64,000 bases of DNA from the NCBI GenBank assembly GCA_963837455.1, contig CAWINM010000015.1:9725-73724 (forward strand), written 5' to 3'. Positions 44,815 through 53,370 of this stretch are shown piece by piece. Every line of letters begins with the position of its first letter. Position 1 is the first letter of the stretch. The DNA is from DASYQD01 sp963837455 (GTDB lineage Bacteria > Acidobacteriota > Thermoanaerobaculia > Multivoradales > JAIOJS01). The notes beneath the pieces are model-generated. The model saw only the letters and a list, made by a program, of their open reading frames with translations. It was not told the DNA's origin and ran no database searches. Both the position numbers and the translations under genes were made by a program.

Positions 44815-46208
44815 TCGGGTTCCCCTTCGCGTGGAAGCATGCCGTGCTTCTCGAGCCGGCGGTAGAGCGCCGGTCGTGAGAGGCCGAGCGACTCGGCGAC
44901 GCGCGTGAGGTTGCCCGAGAAGTGCTCGAGCGCGCGCGCGATCATCGCCCGCTCCATCTCCTCCAGGGTCATGCTTCCTGGGTGCGGCAGCGCACCCGGC
45001 TCTGCCGGCTCCGGCGCCCGTCGATCGGCGAGAACGGCCAGGTCTGTCGCCTCCAGGCGTTCGCTCTCGAGCACCAGCGTGGCGCGCTCCATGAGCTGGC
45101 GGAGCTGGCGTACGTTGCCCGGCCAGCGCTGCCCCGCGAGCCAGGTCAGGGCTCCGGGCGCGAAGCTGCGCGGCGGGCGCCCGTAGGCCTCGGCGGCGTG
45201 CGCCAGGAAGGAGCGGGCCAGCAGCTCGATGTCGTCGGGGCGCTCGCGCAACGGCGGCAGGCGCAGGGCGATGAGGTTGAGCCGGTAGAGCAGGTCCTCG
45301 CGGAACTGGCCGTGCGCCACCATCTCGGCGAGGTCGCGGTTGGTCGCCGCCACCACCCGCACGTCCACGGTACGCGTCACGCTCGAGCCCAGCACCTCGT
45401 AGGAACGATCCTGCAGCACCCGCAGCAGCTTCACCTGCGCCGCCGGCTCCACCTCCCCCACCTCGTCGAGGAACACCGTGCCGCCATGGGCCAGCTCGAA
45501 GCGGCCGCGGCGGTCGGCGCGGGCGTCGGTGAAGGCGCCGCGCACGTGCCCGAACATCTCGCTCTCGAACAGCGTCGGCGAGATACCACCGAGGTTGACC
45601 TTGACGAAGGGCCCCTGGCGCCGGCGGCTGTTGCGGTGGATCGCCGCCGCCACCAGCTCCTTGCCGGTGCCACTCTCGCCGGTGACCAGCACCGCGGCGT
45701 CGGTGGGCGCCACCCGCATCGCCATCTCGACGACGCGCAGGAAGCGTGGGTCCTCACCCAGCAACCCCTCGAGGTCCCAGCGCGAGTCGAGCGCCGCGCG
45801 GTCGAGATCCGGCTCGCCTTCGGCGCGCACGTGGCGCAACGAGAGCGCGGTCTCCACCGCCGAGAGCAGCGCCGCATGCGACCAGGGCTTGGTGAGGAAG
45901 TCGGAGGCACCCGCCTTCATCCCCTCGACCGCCAGGCCGATCGAGCCCCAGGCGGTGATCAGCACCACCGGCAGCTCCGGCCGCCGGGCGCGCAGCGCGC
46001 GCAGCAGGGCCAGCCCCTCGGCGCCGCTGGTGGCGCGGGTGAAGTTCATGTCCTGCAGCACCAGGTCGAAGGGCTCCCCTTCCATCAGCGCCAGCGCCTC
46101 GGCGGGCGAGGCGGCCCCCGCCGAGGCGTAGCCGTGCTGCTTGAGCAGCAGCGCCAGCGAGGCCCGCACCGAGGTGTCGTCGTCGACGACCAGCAGGCGG
46201 GCCTTCAT
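44811..46208 (-). CDS. Sigma-54-dependent response regulator (NtrC family)
   Basis: 465 residues from ATG at 46208. Receiver domain 3-125 with Asp in FDLVLQDMNFT and Lys in DFLTKPWSHA. AAA+ domain about 145-370: Walker A VTGESGTGKELVAAAIH, Walker B GGTVFLDEVGEVEPAAQ and the sigma-54 contact loop RGAFTDAR (GAFTDA rather than GAFTGA, a variant I have seen in relatives). The Fis-type HTH at the C-terminus is NLTRVAESLGLSRPALYRRL. It activates sigma-54 promoters on phosphorylation; a matching promoter stands at the head of its own operon (50936-50951), implying positive autoregulation. Confidence 0.94.
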   Translation of the reverse strand: MKARLLVVDDDTSVRASLALLLKQHGYASAGAASPAEALALMEGEPFDLVLQDMNFTRATSGAEGLALLRALRARRPELPVVLITAWGSIGLAVEGMKAGASDFLTKPWSHAALLSAVETALSLRHVRAEGEPDLDRAALDSRWDLEGLLGEDPRFLRVVEMAMRVAPTDAAVLVTGESGTGKELVAAAIHRNSRRRQGPFVKVNLGGISPTLFESEMFGHVRGAFTDARADRRGRFELAHGGTVFLDEVGEVEPAAQVKLLRVLQDRSYEVLGSSVTRTVDVRVVAATNRDLAEMVAHGQFREDLLYRLNLIALRLPPLRERPDDIELLARSFLAHAAEAYGRPPRSFAPGALTWLAGQRWPGNVRQLRQLMERATLVLESERLEATDLAVLADRRAPEPAEPGALPHPGSMTLEEMERAMIARALEHFSGNLTRVAESLGLSRPALYRRLEKHGMLPREGEPE

Positions 46209-46459
46209 GACGCGGGTAGCTGCAGGGTGTAAATGGAGATGGTCTTGCCGTCCGAGCGGTTGCACACGAGACTGCGGCCGTCGGCGGCGATCTGCGGCCG
46301 GGCATCCCGGAAGGGCGCCTCGGGAGTCGTGATGCGCCGCCTGTGACCTCCAGCAGCGTCCAGGCTGAAGCCGCCGTTCTCCTGCGAAGCGTAGACGATC
46401 TCCCGCCCATCGGGCGACCGGCGCGGGTAGGCGTTCTCGCCGCCCTCCATGCGCAACAC
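46205..46459 (-). pseudogene. TolB-like beta-propeller fragment
   Basis: 84 residues from GTG at 46459, one base after the permease stop; its own stop overlaps the activator's ATG. The text shows two propeller blades typical of TolB/WD40-like repeats (GGENAYPRRSPDGREIVYAS; RDARPQIAADGRSLVCN). A whole propeller needs six or seven blades, and no signal peptide is present, so this is the C-terminal stub of a larger protein or a much reduced derivative. It sits between permease and regulator with coupled ends, so it is probably still translated. Confidence 0.55.
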
Positions 46460-46460
46460 C

Positions 46461-47648
46461 TCACTCCCAGCGCAGGGCGTCCGCCGGCGCCAGGCGGGTC
46501 GCCACCCGGCTCGGGTAGAGGCCGCAGGTCAGGGTGAGGACGAAGATCACCACCAGCGCCGCCACGGCGGCGAGGATCACCTGCCCCGGCTCGATGCCGC
46601 CGAACAGCGAGAGCAGGGGCAGCTGCAGCACGAGGACGAGCGCCGGCGCCACCGCCAAACTGGTGACGAGGCTCAGCTCCAGCAGCACCTGGCGGTGCAC
46701 GGCCTGGCGGCTGGCGCCGGCGGCACGGCGCAGCCCGAGCTCGCGAGTGCGTCGCGTCACGTTCTGCCACAGCACCCCCAGCAGCCCCAGCGCCACCATC
46801 ATCAGCAGGAAAGCCGCCACCACCGCCGCGATCACCAGCGGTGCCAGCTGCAGGCGCAGCTGGGAGTGGCGCATCGCCGCGAGCGGCTCCACCGACAGCG
46901 ACCAGTTGGGGACCACCGGTGCCAGGCGGCGCAGCAGCTCCGGCTCGTAGCTGGCAGGGGTGCCCGGCGCCATGCGCAGCATGAGGTGACGTGGCGGGCG
47001 CTCGTCGGCATCGGCGAGGGAGACCCGGTCGAAGAGCACGTTGCCGCCACCGATGAGCTCGCCGTACTGGCGGAACTCGTCCACCACCCCCACCACCCGC
47101 GTCGATCGCTCGCCGCGGAAGATGACCTTCCCCAGCGGGTCGGCGCCCTCGAAGAGGTCCCGCGCCAGCCGTTGGTTGATCACCACCGGCCGCAGGCTGG
47201 CGCCGTCGTCGGCACGGCCGAAGAAGCGCCCCGAGACGAGGTGCAGCTGCGCGACCTTGGCGAAGTCGTCGGTCACCTCGATCACCGACATCTCGGTCGA
47301 ACGGTTCTTGTAGTGGAGATTGCTGAAGCTGCCGCCGACCCGGTAGGGGGTGATGAAGGCGCCTGCCGCGGCTTCGACCGGGGCCAGAGAGCGCGCCTCG
47401 GCGAGCAGCTGGCGGACGCGGGTGACGTCCTCGGGGGACCACTCGTCGTCGGTGGAGACGTTGGTGTCGACGTCGACCACCCAGACGTTCTGCCACTGGA
47501 AGCCCAGCGGCCGGCGCCAGTTGGTGGCGAAGCGCAGGGCGACCAGGCCCACCGCGAACACCACCAGGAACGAGACGGCGATCTCGAGCATGAGGAGGCC
47601 GGTCGAGCGTTTGCGGTGCCAGACGAGCTTGAGCAGGTGACGGATCAC
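46461..47648 (-). CDS. FtsX/MacB-like ABC permease (second of two)
   Basis: 395 residues from GTG at 47648, overlapping the TGA of the first permease (GTGA). One N-terminal helix (LLMLEIAVSFLVVFAVGLVA), a large periplasmic domain of about 230 residues (MacB-PCD type; VVGVVDEFRQYGELIGGGNV) and three C-terminal helices (LVIAAVVAAFLLMMVALGLL; LVTSLAVAPALVLVLQL; VILAAVAALVVIFVLTLTCG) with the FtsX signature RTRELGLRRAAGASRQAV. The final YPSRVATRLAPADALRWE is typical of the family. It forms, with the adjacent permease and ATPase, an efflux or mechanotransmission complex. Confidence 0.92.
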   Translation of the reverse strand: MIRHLLKLVWHRKRSTGLLMLEIAVSFLVVFAVGLVALRFATNWRRPLGFQWQNVWVVDVDTNVSTDDEWSPEDVTRVRQLLAEARSLAPVEAAAGAFITPYRVGGSFSNLHYKNRSTEMSVIEVTDDFAKVAQLHLVSGRFFGRADDGASLRPVVINQRLARDLFEGADPLGKVIFRGERSTRVVGVVDEFRQYGELIGGGNVLFDRVSLADADERPPRHLMLRMAPGTPASYEPELLRRLAPVVPNWSLSVEPLAAMRHSQLRLQLAPLVIAAVVAAFLLMMVALGLLGVLWQNVTRRTRELGLRRAAGASRQAVHRQVLLELSLVTSLAVAPALVLVLQLPLLSLFGGIEPGQVILAAVAALVVIFVLTLTCGLYPSRVATRLAPADALRWE

Positions 47649-48883
47649 AGGGACCTCCCGCGCAGGGCTTCCACCGGATGCAGCCGCGACATCCGCCAGG
47701 CCGGGTAGACCCCGGACAGCAGGCCGAAGGCGGCGCTGAACACCACTCCCCAGAAGAAGACCCGCAGGTTGAGGGTCAGTTGGGCGTAGGGGATGAGACC
47801 GCTGCCGTTGAGCGCCCCCAGCACGAGGCCGCACAGCACGAGGCCGAGGGCGCCGCCGAGCAGCGAGAGCACCAGGCTCTCGACGATGAACTGGCCGACC
47901 AGCGCCGAGGAGGAGGCGCCGAAGGCCTTGCGGACGCCGATCTCGCCGGCGCGCTCGAGGATGCGCGACAGGTTGAGGTTGACCAGGTTGATGGCCGGCA
48001 GCAGCATGAACACCAGCGCCAGGCCGGCGAGCAGCCCGCGCAGGGCCCCCGGGTGCGCCGCCTCGAAGCGCGACGTGAACAGCACCCGCGAGGCGAACTC
48101 GAAGAGCGTCTCGAGACCGCCGTAGAAGCGGGAGAAGGTGTGGGCGTCGGGCGGTCGGGCGGCGGCCACGCGGGCGGCGAGCTCGTTGCGCACCTCGTCG
48201 AGCCGCGCCGGGTCGGCGAGCACCAGCGCGAAGAAGTCGCCCACGTACTCACGCTTGTAGCCGTCGGAGCGTGCGGTGCTGATCGGCACCCAGACATCGG
48301 CGAAGGGGACGACGCGGAGGAAGGGCACGTCCCTGACGACGCCCACGACCCGGAAGCGCTGGCCGTCGACCTCGATGGTGCGCCCCACCGCGTGGTCGTC
48401 GCCGAAGAAGCGCTGGCGGGTGGTCTCGTTGATCACCGCCACCGGTCGCGCCTGCCGCTCGTCGTCCTCGGTGTAGGGCTGCCCCTCGACGAACTCGAAG
48501 TCGAGCACCTGCCAGAAGGCGCCGTCGGTGCGCTTCAGGTACGAGACCAGCTTCTGCCCGTGGGGGTAGGAGTCGACCTCGTGCTGCAGCTGCAGCAGGG
48601 CGACCTTGTCGGCGCCCGGCAGGTCCCCCATGTAGCGCTTGACGAAGGGCCAGCCGGCGAAGCCGGTGCGAGTCGATTCGGGGCCCACCATCGCCAGGCC
48701 GTAGAGACCGAGCGTCCGCCCCATGCGCGTCTCGGGCGGGTGCGGGCCGAAGACGCCGTCGAGCAGCGCCGCCGCCAGCGTCAGCACGAGCAGCGTGAAG
48801 GCGACGCCGAAGAGGCTGGCGAAGGTGAAGAACCTCCTCCGCAGGAGGACCTTCCAGGCGAGCTTGAGATAGCTGCGCAGCAT
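47645..48883 (-). CDS. FtsX/MacB-like ABC permease (first of two)
   Basis: 412 residues from ATG at 48883. The architecture is the same as its neighbour: a helix at 15-45 (FFTFASLFGVAFTLLVLTLA), a periplasmic domain (RFRVVGVVRDVPFLRVVPFA) and three C-terminal helices with ERAGEIGVRKAFGASSSALV and the end YPAWRMSRLHPVEALRGRSL. The two permeases share layout but little sequence, so they probably form a heterodimer. The ATPase gene lies 27 bp upstream. Confidence 0.93.
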   Translation of the reverse strand: MLRSYLKLAWKVLLRRRFFTFASLFGVAFTLLVLTLAAALLDGVFGPHPPETRMGRTLGLYGLAMVGPESTRTGFAGWPFVKRYMGDLPGADKVALLQLQHEVDSYPHGQKLVSYLKRTDGAFWQVLDFEFVEGQPYTEDDERQARPVAVINETTRQRFFGDDHAVGRTIEVDGQRFRVVGVVRDVPFLRVVPFADVWVPISTARSDGYKREYVGDFFALVLADPARLDEVRNELAARVAAARPPDAHTFSRFYGGLETLFEFASRVLFTSRFEAAHPGALRGLLAGLALVFMLLPAINLVNLNLSRILERAGEIGVRKAFGASSSALVGQFIVESLVLSLLGGALGLVLCGLVLGALNGSGLIPYAQLTLNLRVFFWGVVFSAAFGLLSGVYPAWRMSRLHPVEALRGRSL

Positions 48884-48910
48884 GGTTCGCTCCGTTCTCT
48901 TCGCGGGCCG

Positions 48911-49573
48911 CTACTGCACCTGGCGGCCGTCGAACAGGCGCACCACCCGGTGCGCCCGCTCCGCCATCCGCGCGTCGTGGGTGACCATGACCACCGTCGT
49001 GCCCTCGCCATTGGCACTGGCGAGCAGCCCCAGGATCTCGTCGCCCATGGTGCTGTCGAGGTTGCCGGTGGGCTCGTCGGCGAGCAGCACCTGCGGCCGG
49101 CCGACGAGGGCCCGTGCCACCGCGACCCGCTGCTGCTGCCCGCCGGAGAGCTGGCTCGGGAAGTGGTGCACCCGCGACGACAGCCCGACACGATCGAGCG
49201 CGGCGAGCGCCATGCGCCGCCGTTCGCCGCCGGCGAGGCGACGATAGAGCAGCGGGATCTCCACGTTGTCGAGCACCGTCAAGTCGGGGACCAGGTGGAA
49301 GCTCTGGAAGATGAACCCCACCTTCTCGTTGCGCAGCCGCGACAGCTCGCGGTCGCGGCGCGTCGCCACCGGCTGGCCGTCGAGCACGACGCGGCCGCCG
49401 CTGGGCACGTCGAGCAGGCCCATCAGGTTGAGCAGCGTCGTCTTGCCGCAGCCGGAGGGGCCCATGATGGCGACGAACTCGCCGCGCTCGACGTCGAGCT
49501 GGATGCCGTCGAGGGCGCGCGTCTCGATGCGGTTGGTGCGGTAGGTCTTGGATACGTCTTCGAGGCGGATCAT
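48911..49573 (-). CDS. MacB/LolD-type ABC ATPase
   Basis: 220 residues from ATG at 49573 after a GGAGGAGC ribosome-binding site. Walker A IMGPSGCGKTTLLNLMGLLD, Q-loop FIFQSFHLVPDLTVLDNVEI, signature PSQLSGGQQQRVAVARALVG, Walker B QVLLADEPTGNLDSTMGDEI and switch VVMVTHDARMAERAHRVV are all intact. The NLMGLLD and DEPTGNLDS variants are typical of the MacB/LolD/FtsE group, which drive FtsX-type permeases rather than classical importers. It powers the two permeases encoded downstream. Confidence 0.95.
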   Translation of the reverse strand: MIRLEDVSKTYRTNRIETRALDGIQLDVERGEFVAIMGPSGCGKTTLLNLMGLLDVPSGGRVVLDGQPVATRRDRELSRLRNEKVGFIFQSFHLVPDLTVLDNVEIPLLYRRLAGGERRRMALAALDRVGLSSRVHHFPSQLSGGQQQRVAVARALVGRPQVLLADEPTGNLDSTMGDEILGLLASANGEGTTVVMVTHDARMAERAHRVVRLFDGRQVQ

Positions 49574-49636
49574 CGGTCGCTCCTCCTTCTTCGTCGCCTG
49601 GGTCGTTCCGGCGTCGAGGCGCGCGCGCGTCCCCGC

Positions 49637-50887
49637 TCACCGCAGGCGCAACTCTGCGGCGTGCAGGTAGTCGGTCATGTCGGAGAGGATCACCTCGTCT
49701 CCTTCGGCGAGACCCGAGCGCACCTCCCACCCCTGGGGCCCCGAGGCCCCGAGCTCGACGGTGCGGCGGCGGGCGCGGTCGCCCTCGACGACGAACAGCT
49801 CCTGCCGCCCACCCTGAAGAGCGGCGCCGCGGGGCAGCCGCAGCACGGCGGGAAGACGATCGGTGACCACCTCGACGTCGACCCGCAGGTTGTTGCGCAG
49901 CGCGGCATTGGCGGGATCGGCGAGGGCGACGCGGAAGCGCACCACCCCCTCCTCGATGGTCGGGTACACCGTCTCCACCGTCCCCTCGAGCGAGCTCTCG
50001 CCGGCGGTGACGCGCACCGGCAGCCCGGCTCGCAGGGCGGCGGCATGGACGTCGGAGACCGTCCCCTCGACGCCGTACGCGGAGAGGTCGGCGATGCGCG
50101 CGACGGGAGCGCCACGCTGGACCGTGGCGCCCTCCTGCGGCACTACCCAGGTGACCACGCCGTCGCGGTCGGCCCGCGCCGTGCCGAGCTCGAGCTGGGC
50201 GGCGGTGGCGGCACGCTCCTCGGCCAGCCCGCGCGCGTCGAGGTCGAGCGCGCGCAACGCGGCCTCGCCCTGGCGGCGCGCCGTCTCGAGCTCGCGGCCG
50301 AGCCGCGACTCGTCGAGCCGCGCCTTGCTCTCCGCCACCTCGGCCTGGCGCAGCGCATCCTCGGCGGCCAGCCCCTCGGCGTGCAGCCGCCGTGTCTGCT
50401 CGAGGCGGAAGCTCAGGAGCTGGTGGTCGAGCCGCGCCCCCTCGCGCTGGTCGGCGAGGTCGGCGAGCTCGCCGGCCAGGCGCAGCCGTTCGCGCTCGGC
50501 CTCGTTGCGCTTGTGCGCCAGCTGCTCGTCCTGGCGCGCCGCCTCGAGGCGCAGGGCGCCGAGGTCGAGCTCGACGATCGGCTGGCCGACGACGACCCGG
50601 CTGCCGGGGCGCTCGAGCAGCCGCAGCACCCGCGCCTCGACCGGGCTCGACAGCACCTTCTCGAAGGCGGGAACGACACGACCGGCGGCGGTGAACGACG
50701 CCTCGACGGTGCCGCGCTCGACGTGCGCGGTGCGCACCCGCGCGCGAGCGATCGACGGTCGCAGCCAGCCGGGCAGCAGGGCGAGCAGCAGCACGACGCC
50801 GAGCAGGGGGGCTCCCAGCCGCGCGATGCGGCGCAACCGCGTGCGGCGGATCTCCCCAGGGTCGAGCTCGCGGTCCATGGTTTCCAT
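49637..50887 (-). CDS. HlyD/MacA-type periplasmic adaptor protein
   Basis: 416 residues from ATG at 50887 (a second ATG at 50878). One N-terminal membrane helix (LGAPLLGVVLLLALLPGWL), a barrel-sandwich start (GTVEASFTAAGRVVPAFEKV, SSPVEARVLRLLERPGSRV), a long coiled-coil hairpin of about 120 residues rich in Ala, Glu and Arg (QDEQLAHKRNEAERERLRL), and a beta-barrel end (GVVTWVVPQEGATVQRGAPV; GLAEGDEVILSDM). It links the FtsX/MacB permeases to an outer-membrane channel, which is not encoded here. It is the first gene of the operon and the sigma-54 promoter stands about 50 bp upstream. Confidence 0.9.
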   Translation of the reverse strand: METMDRELDPGEIRRTRLRRIARLGAPLLGVVLLLALLPGWLRPSIARARVRTAHVERGTVEASFTAAGRVVPAFEKVLSSPVEARVLRLLERPGSRVVVGQPIVELDLGALRLEAARQDEQLAHKRNEAERERLRLAGELADLADQREGARLDHQLLSFRLEQTRRLHAEGLAAEDALRQAEVAESKARLDESRLGRELETARRQGEAALRALDLDARGLAEERAATAAQLELGTARADRDGVVTWVVPQEGATVQRGAPVARIADLSAYGVEGTVSDVHAAALRAGLPVRVTAGESSLEGTVETVYPTIEEGVVRFRVALADPANAALRNNLRVDVEVVTDRLPAVLRLPRGAALQGGRQELFVVEGDRARRRTVELGASGPQGWEVRSGLAEGDEVILSDMTDYLHAAELRLR

Positions 50888-50935
50888 GTCTTCGTCGTAG
50901 AGTGGGGCGGCCGGGGCGCCGCGGCGATCCGCAAG

Positions 50936-50951
50936 CGCAACCGGTGTGCCA
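50936..50951 (-). promoter_or_regulatory. Sigma-54 (RpoN) -24/-12 promoter
   Basis: On the minus strand the sequence reads TGGCAC-ACCGG-TTGCG, matching the consensus TGGCAC-N5-TTGCW at all but the last position and with the exact spacing of GG and GC. It lies 49 bp upstream of the adaptor ATG, leaving room for a short leader. The operon it heads encodes a sigma-54 activator, which strengthens the call. Confidence 0.8.
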
Positions 50952-51105
50952 CCACGAGTCGACGCAGGGTCAATCACTTACACGTCAAGCGCGGGCGCGT
51001 TGCGTACGACCACGGACGCCGGCGTACGGAAGCGGACGGCGACGGCGCCGACCGGCCCATGGCTTGCACGAGGGATCGACGGCCGATAACAAGGGAGGAC
51101 CAGCC

Positions 51106-51468
51106 ATGGCAAATCCGTTCGTCCACATCGAGCTGACCACCGACGACGTCGAGAAGGCGAAGCAGTTCTACGGCGCGCTCTTCGAGTGGGAGCTCAAAGA
51201 CGTCCCGGAGATGAGCTACGTCACCGTCGGCGTCGGCAGCGGCACCGGCGGCGGCATGATGAAGAAGCCGATGCCCGAGATCCCGACGCAGTGGATGCCG
51301 TACGTCGAGGTCGCCGACTGCCGGGCCTCGACCGCCAAGGCGCGCTCGCTGGGCGCCGTCGTCGGCATCGACTGCAACCAGATCCCCGGCATGGGCACCT
51401 TCAGCATCATCGTCGACCCCACCGGGGCCCGGCTGGGGCTGTGGGAAACTGCGCGGCCGCCGAAGTGA
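51106..51468 (+). CDS. VOC (glyoxalase-fold) family protein
   Basis: 120 residues from ATG at 51106, with GGGAGG 7 bases upstream. The single VOC domain begins FVHIELTTDDVEKAKQFYGA and LFEWELKDVPEM, with MPYVEVADCRASTAKARSLG in the second half and the typical end FSIIVDPTGARLGLWET. It belongs to the small cytosolic group often annotated as predicted enzymes related to lactoylglutathione lyase. The His in FVHIE, Glu in YVEVAD and Glu in LWET are in positions that could bind a metal. The substrate is unknown. Confidence 0.88.
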   Translation: MANPFVHIELTTDDVEKAKQFYGALFEWELKDVPEMSYVTVGVGSGTGGGMMKKPMPEIPTQWMPYVEVADCRASTAKARSLGAVVGIDCNQIPGMGTFSIIVDPTGARLGLWETARPPK

Positions 51469-51516
51469 CGGCGGCGATCGCTGCACCCGGCCGGCTTCTC
51501 GGCTAGGCTCCGTCTC

Positions 51517-53198
51517 ATGCGACGAAGCAACGCCGTCTTGGCGTGGGCTCTGACCTCATCGCTGGCCGCGGTCGCGGCGGCCCAGACAGCCACCGCGCCG
51601 CCGCCGGCCCCGTTCGTTGCCAGCGTCGACGTCGAGCTGGTGGAGGTGGAGGTCTTCGTCAGCGACGGCCATGGCGCGCCCGTCACCGGCCTCTCCCCGC
51701 AGGACTTCGTGCTGCGCGTCGACGGCGAGCCGCGGGAGATCGCCGGCTTCTTCGAGGCCGCCCCGCGAGCGGAGCTGTCGACGGCGACGGTGACAACGGT
51801 GCCGGCGCCTGCCGAGCCGGGGGCGCCGGCACAGGCAGCGCCACCGCCGCCGCCGGAGCAGCAGATGTCCCTGGTGGTGCTCCTCGACGAGCTCCACCTC
51901 CAGCCGGCCGGCCGCAAGCGCACCCTGGACCGCCTCGCCGCGTTGCTCGAGCGAGCGCATGGCTGCCGGCGACAAGGTGATGATCGCCACCCTCGACCGC
52001 TCGCTGGTGGTGCGCCGGGGCTTCGACGCCACCGGGCCGCTGGACGCCGACCTCGCAAAGATCGCCAAGCACGCCCCCGGCGGCATCCACACCGAGGTCG
52101 AGCGCCGCCTGACGATGTCGCAGATCCGCGACCTCTACGCCGACCGCGGCTGCGAGGCGGTCGGCGAGATGCAGGCCCTCGCGGCTTCCTGGACCCAGGA
52201 CGTCGATCGCCAGACCCGCGCCACGCTGTCGACGCTGCAGGCGCTGCTCGAGAGCCTCGGCGGTCGCAGCGGCAGGAAAGCGCTGCTCTACGTCACCGAG
52301 GGGCTGCCCCTCAACCCCGGCCTCGAGGCCCAGCTGCTCATCGGCGAGCTCTGCGGCGGCAACCCCGACCCCTCCACCGGCCTCGTCGGGCCGCTCGAGC
52401 GCGTCAGTCGTGCCGCCAACGCCGCCCAGGTGACGCTCTACACCCTCGACGCCGGCGGCCAGCGGGTGCTCGCGTCTGCCGAGAGCGCGGGGCCCGGGCT
52501 CGCTCTCGCCAATCAGGCGAACGTCCGCTCCGACAGCCAGGACCCCGCCTTCGCGCTCGCCACCGACACCGGCGGCAAAGCGCTGCTCGAAAGCAACCGT
52601 CCCGAGCTGCTGCTCGCCGATCTCGCCCAGGACCTCACCGCCTACTACTCGATCGCCTTCACGCCGCGGCCGGGGGACGCCGGCCGCGCCCATCACATCC
52701 GCGTCGAGGTGAAGCGACCCGGTGTGCGGGTGCGCCACCGTTCGAGCTGGGACCCGGCGACGCCGGAGGACCAGCTCAACGGCCGCGTGCTCGCCGCCCT
52801 GCACTTCGGCGGCGAGGACGCCAACCCGCTGCAAGCGCGCCTCGAGGCCGGCCCTCCCCACCGCGAGGCGGACGGCAGCTTCACGGTCGTCTCTGCGGCT
52901 GCTACTGCCGGCGAGCGCCCTCACCCTGATACCGCAGGGTGCGCGCCGCCAGGGCAGCCTGCGCGTGCTGCTGGCGGTGGAGGACGGCGCCGGCCGCACC
53001 ACCCCCGTCCGCGCCCTGCCGCTGCCCGTGGACCTCCCCGCCCCCGCCGAGGGGCAGGCCGACGCCGCCACCGTGCCACTCGAGGTCCGCCTCAAGCTGC
53101 GGCAGGGGCGCAACACCATCGCCCTGGCGGTGCACGACGAGGTGGGCCAGGAGACCAGCGTGGTGCGGCGGCAGGTGACCGTGGGCGGCGCCGGGTAG
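51517..53198 (+). CDS. Secreted VWFA-related acidobacterial-type protein, two frameshifts
   Basis: Reconstructed length about 560 residues. Signal peptide (NAVLAWALTSSLAAVAAAQ), then VDVELVEVEVFVSDGHGAPV and TGLSPQDFVLRVDGEPREIA, the opening of the VWFA-related domain found largely in Acidobacteriota. The von Willebrand-like core follows (MSLVVLLDELHLQPAGRKR, GRSGRKALLYVTEGLPLNPG, ADLAQDLTAYYSIAFTPRPG) and the C-terminus is beta-rich. An extra base at 51957/51958 (GCGC where GCG or GCC is expected) and one at 52888/52889 shift the frame. Function unknown; secreted or surface-bound. Confidence 0.85.
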
Positions 53199-53370
53199 CT
53201 GGGGCCGCGATAGCCGTCCCCACCGCTGTTTCGGCCTCGGCTCACCCAGCGCGCGTGCCGCGCGACGCAAAGTAGGGAGGTTGGCCGGCTCGACATCGCG
53301 CCTCCCACCGACGCAGGCCGGGGGGCCCTGCCAATGCGCTAGAGTCTCTAACTAGATTCCAGAGGGTGAG

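Noticed and set aside
47678..51136. An 1152-codon open frame antisense to the ABC export operon
   Set aside because: The opposite strand encodes four recognisable export proteins with normal motifs; the antisense product is low-complexity Gln/Arg/Gly, a usual shadow in GC-rich DNA.
53224..53370. A defined promoter and operator upstream of cas3
   Set aside because: The segment is more AT-rich (CTAACTAGATTCC) but no convincing -35/-10 pair or inverted repeat was found.
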